This document shows positions 56,701 through 64,000 of a DNA stretch of 64,000 nt, piece after piece (positions within the stretch are counted from its first letter, which is position 1; each line of letters opens with the position of its first letter). The stretch lies in the NCBI GenBank assembly GCA_030549205.1, contig JAUKTV010000016.1:1-64000 (forward strand), in the 5' to 3' direction. Under the pieces are notes generated by a model. It was not told the origin of the DNA, did no database searches, and was given only the letters and a program-made list of their open reading frames with translations. The DNA is from Apiosordaria backusii (lineage: Eukaryota; Ascomycota; Sordariomycetes; Sordariales; Lasiosphaeriaceae). A program made the position numbers and the translations under genes.

Positions 56701-59700
56701 GGCTATTCTTCTTGCCCGGCTTCAGCATGCCGTCCAGGCTTGGATCGAGGCTTTCGAGGACGAGTACCTGGAGGAACGATCAAGTGAGCGGAAGCGAGCG
56801 ACTGAGGCTGTCAATGCCCCCAAGACGGACGTGCCTGTGATCAAGAAGCTCATTCATGAGATCACCATGCGGAATCAAGTCATCTATCTGGACCCGCCTC
56901 TTGAGTTTGCCAGGGCAAGCTGGTTTTCTCAACTGCAGGAGTGGATTGGCATCATCTGCAACCTGAAGAAGATCAAGGCCACCCGATACCAGATGACCAT
57001 TAGCACGACTGTAGAGGATGAGCCGCGCTTTGACGACCTGCCTAGTGAGTGCACGGATGCTCTCTTGCGTGTGCAGACATCTGTCGAGAAGAAGATCCGG
57101 GAGATTGGTGCCTATGTCGACAAGTGGCTCCAGTTTCAGTCTCTCTGGGATCTCCAGTCTGAGCATGTGTACGACGTTCTTGGCGATCAGCTTTCGAGAT
57201 GGCTTCAGCTGCTTCAGGAAATCAGAAAGACTCGCCAGACCTTTGACACGACCGAGGTCAGCCGCTCCTTTGGGCACATCACCATCGACTACGACCAAGT
57301 CCAGACCAAGGTCAATGCCAAGTATGACCAATGGCAGCATGATATTCTCATGAAGTTTGCCAGCCGGCTCGGTACACGCATGCGGGAGGTTCATGCCGAA
57401 ATTGAGAAGGCTCGCAAGGACCTCGAGGGCCAGGCTATGGCAGCTAACTCGACAGCTGAAGCTGTCCAGTTTATCACTATTGTCCAGACTTGCAAGCGTC
57501 AGGTGAAGCTCTGGGCACCTGAGGTGGAGACCTTTAGACAGGGAGAGTCGACCCTTGTGCGCCAGCGTTATCAATTCCCCAACGACTGGCTACATGCTGA
57601 GCAGGTGGATGGCATGTGGGATATGCTCAACGAACTCCTCGCCCGCAAGTCCAAGATTGTCCAAGACCAGACTGATGCGCTGCGGGCCAAGATTATTGCC
57701 GAGGACAAGGTGGTTATCGACAAGATCAACGAGATTGCCATCCAGTGGAACGAAGAGAAGCCCGTGTCTGGTACCATCGCCCCTGACGTTGCTTCTGCCA
57801 CCCTCAGCACCTTCGAGACTCGGATCACCAAGCTGCAGGATGACTCGGCCATGGTCGCGAGGGCCAAGGAAGCCCTTGACCTGCCTGCCACTCCTGACAC
57901 ATCCCTTGGCGTTATTCTGGAAGAGGTTCAAGACTTCAAGTCTGTGTGGGCTTCGCTTTCTACCATCTGGAAGAACCTCAACGAGCTGCGCGAGATTCTG
58001 TGGAACAGCGTACAGCCAAGAAAGATTCGGTCTTCTATCGACAACTTGATCAAGATGACCAAGGAGATGCCTAGCAGAATGCGCCAGTACGCCGCTTTTG
58101 AGCACATTCAGAATATCCTGCGACAGTTTATGAAGGTCAACCCCATGTTGGCTGAGCTCAAGTCGGAAGCTGTCCGTGACAGGCACTGGATCAAGATTTA
58201 CAAGCAGATCAAGCCTGGCAAGCGATACTCTCCGGTGTCAATGACGTTGGGTGATGTGTGGGACCTCAACCTTGTGGCTACCGAGGTTATTGTCAAGGAT
58301 ATCATCATTCAAGCTCAGGGTGAGATGGCTCTGGAGGAGTTCTTGAAGCAAGTCCGCGAGACCTGGACGGGCTATGGTCTCGAGCTTGTCAATTATCAGA
58401 ACAAGTGCCGTCTTATCCGTGGTTGGGACGACTTGTTTGCCAAGTGCAGCGAGAACCTGAATTCGCTGCAGGCCATGAGGCATTCGCCCTACTACAAGGA
58501 GTTTGAGGAGGAGGCCACTGCTTGGGAAGACAAGCTGAATCGTGTCCATGTTCTGTTTGATGTCTGGATTGACGTCCAGCGCCAGTGGGTGTACCTTGAG
58601 GGTGTCTTCACCGGCAACGCCGATATCAAGCACTTGCTCCCTATCGAATCCTCCCGCTTCCAGAACATCAACAGCGAGTTCTCGGCTGTGATGAAGAAGG
58701 TGTACAAGCAGCCTAATGTCTTGGACGTTCTCAATATTCCCAATGTCCAGAAATCTTTAGAGCGTCTGGCTGAGTTGCTCAACAAGATCCAGAAGGCGCT
58801 CGGTGAATATCTCGAGAAGGAGCGTGTCTCATTCCCGCGCTTCTACTTTGTGGGTGATGAGGACTTGCTGGAGATGATCGGTAACAGCAACGACACCATG
58901 CGCATTGCCAAGCACTTCAAGAAGATGTTTGCTGGTCTCAACGGCTTGACCATGGAGGAGGAAGGTGTCATCACTGGTTTCACGTCAAAGGAAGGGGAGG
59001 TGGTGCGTCTCAAAAAGGAGATTAACCTTGTCAAGACACCCAAAATCAACGACTGGCTTGCGCTGTTGGAGAATGGCATGAAGGCTACGCTTGCTGAGCT
59101 CTTGGCGGAGGCTGTGGAGGATTTCACTCCTATTTTCTCCAGCGAGGAGATTGAGCGGGAAGCGCTCAACAAGTTTATGGCGACGTATCCCAGTCAGATT
59201 GTTGTCCTTGCTACTCAGGCTGTTTGGACGACTGCTGTTGATCAGGCGCTTGCTGAGGGAGGCAAGGGTCTGCAGTCGCTGTTTGATCGCGAGGTTCAGG
59301 TGCTTCGCCTGCTTGCTGATACTGTGTTGGGTGATTTGGAGGTGCTGCTGAGGAAGACTTGCGAACAGCTTATTACGGAGTGCGTCCATCAGCGGGACGT
59401 CATTGAGAAGTTGATCAAGGTCAACGCCAGCTCCAATACGCACTACCTCTGGCTGCTGCAGATGCGGTATGTGTACACCCCTGAAGGAGACTTCTTGCAG
59501 CGGCTGCACATCAAGATGGCCAATGCCAAACTCAACTATGGCTTTGAGTACCTTGGTGTTCCTGAGAGACTTGTCCGTACTCCTCTCACGGATAGGTGTT
59601 TCCTCACTCTTACCCAGGCTCTCTGCCAACGTCTGGGTGGCTCGCCCTATGGTCCTGCTGGTACGGGTAAAACAGAATCCGTCAAAGCTCTCGGTGTTCA

Positions 59701-62700
59701 GCTTGGTCGTTTCACCCTTGTCTTCTGCTGCGACGACACTTTCGACTTCCAAGCCATGGGTCGTATCTTCCTTGGTATCTGCCAAGTCGGTGCCTGGGGT
59801 TGTTTCGACGAGTTCAACCGTCTCGAGGAGAGAATCCTGTCTGCCGTCTCGCAGCAAATTCAAAACATCCAGCTTGGTCTCAAGCAGGGTGCCGAAGACG
59901 AAAAGGCTCAGATTGAGCTTGTCGGTCGCCAGCTGAGGGTCAATGCCAACACGGGCATCTTCATCACCATGAATCCTGGGTATGCCGGCCGTTCCAACTT
60001 GCCGGATAACCTGAAGAAGCTGTTCAGGAGCGTGGCCATGTCGAAGCCGGACAAGGAGCTCATTGCGGAAGTCATGCTGTACTCGCAGGGTTTCAGCCAG
60101 GCCAAGCAGTTGTCCAAGCACACGGTTCCGTTCTTTGACCAGTGCTCGCAGAAGCTGTCGAAGCAGGCACATTATGACTTTGGTCTCCGTGCGCTGAAGA
60201 GTGTGCTTGTAAGCTCTGGTGGGCTGAAGCGCGCGAGGTTGACGCAGGCGGGAGGCGAGTTGGGTTCGGAGGAGGTGGTCGAGCCGGAGATTCTGGTGCA
60301 GAGTATCCGCGAGACGATTGCGCCCAAGCTGATCAAGTCTGATGTGGAGATTATGATGGGCATTGAGGAGACTTGCTTCCCGGGTGTGAAGTATGTTCCT
60401 GCCAGCTTGGAGAAGCTCCGGGAGGCGATTCGGCGGTTGGCTACGGAGAGGCAGTTGGTTGTCAATGATACTTGGATGACCAAGGTGCTGCAGCTGTACC
60501 AGATCCAGGGAATCCATCACGGTGTCATGATGGTTGGTAATGCTGGGTCGGGCAAATCGGCGGCTTGGAGGTTGCTGCTGGATGCGCTACAGCAGGTGGA
60601 GAATGTGGAGGGTGTGTCGCATGTTATTGACAGCAAGGTCATGTCCAAGGAAGCCTTGTATGGCAATCTTGACTCGACTACCAGAGAGTGGACTGATGGG
60701 TTGTTTACGAGTATTTTGCGCAAGATTGTCGATAACTTGCGTGGTGAGGATACGAAACGGCACTGGATCGTGTTTGATGGTGATGTCGATCCTGAGTGGG
60801 TTGAGAACTTGAACAGTGTGTTGGATGACAACAAGCTTCTTACCCTGCCGAACGGTGAGCGTCTCAACCTCCCGCCGAATGTTCGGATCATGTTTGAGGT
60901 GGAGAACCTCAAGTATGCTACCCTCGCCACTGTCAGTCGTTGCGGTATGGTTTGGTTCAGCGAGGACACCGTAACACCAAACATGCTTGTCACCAACTAT
61001 CTCGAGACCCTGCGATCCGTTGCATTTGAGGATCTCGATGAGGACGCTGTTGCTACTGGGCAGAGCTCTGCCAAGGCTCTTGCTGTTCAGGCCCAGGCTG
61101 CCGACTTGTTGCAGGCCTATCTTACGACTGATAACTTCATCAATGAGGCGCTGCAGCAGGCCGAGAGCTTCAACCATATCATGGAGTTTACGATTGCTCG
61201 TGTGCTTAACACCATGTTCTCCCTCTTGAACAAGTCTGTCCGCGATATCATTGAGTATAACAGCCAGCATGTCGACTTCCCGCTGGAGCCTGAGCAGGTG
61301 GAAAACTATATCTCCAAAAAGCTGTTGCTGGCACTCGTCTGGGCTTTGACGGGTGATTGCCCTCTGAATGACCGCAAGCAGTTTGGTGACAAGGTTGCTG
61401 GTCTGGCTAGCTTCGGTTCCCCTCCGCTGGACAACACCAACTCCCTCATTGACTTTGATGTGTCGTTGCCCAAGGCTGAATGGACGCCGTGGCAGAACCA
61501 GGTGCCTACCATTGAGGTCAACACCCACTCGGTTACGCAGACTGATGTCGTTATCCCGACATTGGATACTGTTCGCCATGAGGATGTTCTGTATTCGTGG
61601 CTCGCCGAACACAAGCCGCTGTTGCTCTGTGGTCCTCCCGGTTCCGGTAAAACAATGACGCTGTTCAGCGCCCTTCGCAAGCTTCCCAACATGGAAGTAG
61701 TCGGTCTCAATTTTTCCAGTGCGACGACCCCTGACTTGCTTATCAAGACCTTTGAGCAGTACTGCGAGTACAAGAAGACGCTCAACGGTGTCATGCTTTC
61801 GCCCACACAAATTGGCCGCTGGCTTGTCATCTTCTGCGATGAGATCAACTTGCCTGCCCCTGATAAGTATGGTACTCAGCGAGCCATCTCCTTCCTGCGC
61901 CAGCTTGTCGAACACAATGGCTTCTGGAGGACTTCAGACAAGTCTTGGGTTACTCTTGACCGTATTCAGTTTGTCGGTGCTTGCAACCCTCCCACTGATG
62001 CCGGCCGTACCCCTATGGGCCCTCGTTTCCTCAGACATGCGCCCCTTATCATGGTTGACTACCCTGGTGAGCTTTCGCTTATGCAGATTTATGGCACCTT
62101 CAACTCGGCTATTCTCAAGATCATTCCTTCACTGCGTGGCTATGCCGAGCCGCTTACGCAGTCTATGGTCAAGCTGTATCTCGAGTCGCAACAGCGGTTC
62201 ACGCCCAAGATCCAGCCGCATTACGTCTACAGTCCTCGTGAACTTACCAGATGGGTTCGCGGTGTGTATGAAGCCATTCGGCCGCTGGAGACGCTGTCAG
62301 TGGAGGGTCTCATTCGCATTTGGGCCCACGAAGCATTGCGTCTATTTCAAGATCGTCTCGTTGCCGAGGACGAGCGCAAGTGGACCGACGAGGCTGTCCG
62401 CCGAATCGCCATGGAGTTCTTCCCTACCATTGATGAGCAAAAGGCGCTTGGAGGGCCGATCCTCTTCTCGAACTGGCTGTCCAAGAATTACGTCCCTGTC
62501 GACCGGGAGCAGCTCCGCGATTTCGTCAAGGCCCGACTCAAGACCTTTTGCGAGGAAGAGGTGGACGTGCCGCTTATCTTGTTCAATGACGTCTTGGAAC
62601 ACGTACTGCGCATTGATCGCGTGTTCAGACAGCCTCAGGGGCATCTCATCCTCATTGGTGTTAGTGGTAGTGGCAAGACTACGCTTTCGAGGTTCGTGGC

Positions 62701-64000
62701 TTGGATGAATGGTCTGAAGGTGTTCCAGATCAAGGTACATGGAAAGTACTCTGCGGAGGACTTTGATGAGGATCTCAGGGAGGTGCTGAGGCGGTGCGGT
62801 TGCAAGGGGGAGAAGATGTGCTTCATTATGGATGAGTCGAATGTGCTGGATTCGGGCTTCCTGGAGAGGATGAATACTCTGCTGGCCAATGCTGAGGTTC
62901 CTGGGTTGTTTGAGGGTGATGATTTGGCTGCGTTGATGACGGCTTGCAAGGAGGGTGCTCAGAGGCAGGGGCTGTTGTTGGATTCGCAGGAGGAGCTGTA
63001 TAAGTGGTTTACGGGGCAGATTGTCAAGAATTTGCACGTGGTGTTCACGATGAATCCGCCGGAGGATGGGTTGAGCTCCAAGGCTGCGACGTCGCCTGCG
63101 CTGTTTAACCGTTGCGTGCTGAACTGGTTTGGTGACTGGTCTGATCAGGCCCTGTTCCAGGTTGGTCATGAGCTCACGCACTCGGTTGATTTGGACAGGC
63201 CGAACTGGGGTGCTCCGGATACGATTCCGGTTGCGTACCGAAGTCTCAACCTGCCGCCTTCGCACAGAGAGGCGGTGGTTAACTCGATGGTATATATCCA
63301 CTACTCGCTGCAGCGGTTCAACAGCAAGCTGCTCAAGCAACAGGGCAAGGTCACTTTCCTTACGCCGAGGCACTTTTTGGACTTTGTGGCGCAGTACGTC
63401 AAGCTGTATAATGAGAAGAGGGAGGATTTGGAGGAGCAGCAGAGGCATTTGAATGTTGGTTTGGAGAAGCTGAGGGATACGGTGGACAAGGTCAGAGACT
63501 TGAGGGTCAGTCTGGCCGAGAAGAAGGCACAGCTTGAGCAGAAGGATGCGGAGGCCAATGAGAAGCTGCAGAGGATGGTTGCCGATCAGCGCGAGGCTGA
63601 GCAGAGAAAGAATGCTTCGTTGGAGATTCAGGTTGCGCTTGGGAAGCAGGAGGCCGAGGTTGCGTCGCGCAAAAAGTTTGTGCTGGAGGATTTGGCCAAG
63701 GCTGAGCCGGCTGTGGAGGAGGCGAAGGCTAGTGTCAGCAACATCAAGAGGCAGCAGCTTACGGAAGTGAGGTCTATGTCTTCCCCCCTTCGGGCGTCAG
63801 GCTGGCGCTTGATTCAGTCTGCACGTTGATCGGTCACAGGGTCAGCGACTGGAAGCAGATCCAGGCTGTTGTTCGTCGTGATGACTTCATTGCCAGCATC
63901 ATCAACTTTGACAATGAGAGGCAGATGACCAAGGCGCTGAGGATCAAGATGCGGGATGAGTTCTTGGCCAACCCTGAGTTTACTTTCGAGAAGGTCAACC
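53765..64000 (+). CDS. ro-1: Cytoplasmic dynein heavy chain 1 (5' part; frameshift at 63,783)
   Basis: Intronless over the first 10 kb and truncated by the window edge. The motor moves cargo towards microtubule minus ends and positions nuclei in hyphae. N-terminal tail and linker run to about residue 1,900. P-loops of the AAA+ ring are visible: AAA1 GPAGTGKT (from residue 1963) with CFDEFNR as Walker B, AAA2 GNAGSGKS (2258), AAA3 GPPGSGKT (2623), AAA4 GVSGSGKT (2965). The stalk helix CC1 follows (about residues 3215-3340). At 63,783-63,788 there are six C; the conserved sequence after EVRSMS needs seven. As written the frame ends at 63,829 after 3,354 residues, but in the -1 frame the correct continuation (SGVRLALDSVCTLIG...) is open to the window end. 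N. crassa name ro-1, Aspergillus nudA. Confidence 0.95.

Noticed and set aside
58985..60520. Minus-strand 511-codon frame inside dynein
   Set aside because: Antisense to well-conserved dynein coding sequence. Long shadow frames are common opposite GC-rich third positions.
60587..61915. Minus-strand 442-codon frame inside dynein
   Set aside because: Same reason: it lies opposite the AAA2-AAA3 coding region and has no recognisable domain.
63767..63800. Intron (GTGAGG...TCAG, 34 nt) to explain the dynein frame break
   Set aside because: Its length gives the wrong phase, it is too short, and it would delete conserved residues. One missing C explains the data exactly.
1..64000. CRISPR arrays, bacterial operons, promoters or ribosome binding sites
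   Set aside because: The sequence is fungal nuclear DNA; the tandem repeats present have no spacer structure.

Overview
The window looks like a filamentous ascomycete, most likely a Sordariomycete close to the Sordariales. Evidence: short introns (42-92 nt) with GTRNGY-type donors, CTAAC/CTGAC branch sites and YAG acceptors; fungus-specific families (Clr5, Zn2Cys6, DUF1774, fungal GMC oxidoreductase, fungal Ppt2-type transferase); and a large AT-rich block dominated by TpA, as left by repeat-induced point mutation (RIP).

Layout. 1 to about 16,750 is an AT-rich, RIP-type wasteland with no intact gene, only eroded tandem repeats and at least one long decayed reading frame (minus strand, about 11.2 to 9.3 kb). 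16,750-21,900 is a transition zone of unique DNA holding one spliced orphan gene (19,998-21,171) and a small second AT-rich island (21.38-21.62 kb). From 21.9 kb onward the DNA is ordinary gene-rich euchromatin: histidinol-phosphatase (-), an intron-containing tRNA-Arg (-), a mitochondrial-type phosphopantetheinyl transferase (-), a DUF1774 membrane protein (-), a Clr5-domain protein (+), a secreted GMC oxidoreductase with eight exons (-), a decayed MFS transporter fragment (-), a large Zn2Cys6 regulator (-), a 3.9 kb gene-free divergent interval, a senescence-domain (spartin-like) protein (+), gamma-tubulin complex component 4 (+), a FAR1/MULE-related DNA-binding protein (+), and the first 10 kb of the cytoplasmic dynein heavy chain (+), which runs off the right edge.

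Functional themes are mostly independent housekeeping: histidine synthesis, acyl-carrier activation, microtubule nucleation and the minus-end motor. The GMC oxidoreductase, MFS remnant and Zn2Cys6 regulator lie side by side and may be the remains of a catabolic or metabolite cluster; this is inference from position only.

Points most worth a second look: a one-base deficit in a C run that breaks the dynein frame exactly at the conserved stalk/microtubule-binding entry; a lysine/glutamate-rich reading frame with an 18-bp minisatellite that may be an unrecognised last exon of GCP4; a GC-AG intron in the GMC gene; a dense cluster of GATA sites upstream of the phosphopantetheinyl transferase; an overlapping spliced upstream ORF before GCP4; a transposase-derived DNA-binding domain in a Q/P-rich host protein; and the long decayed frame in the RIP block. 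I did not find a clearly new multi-gene system.
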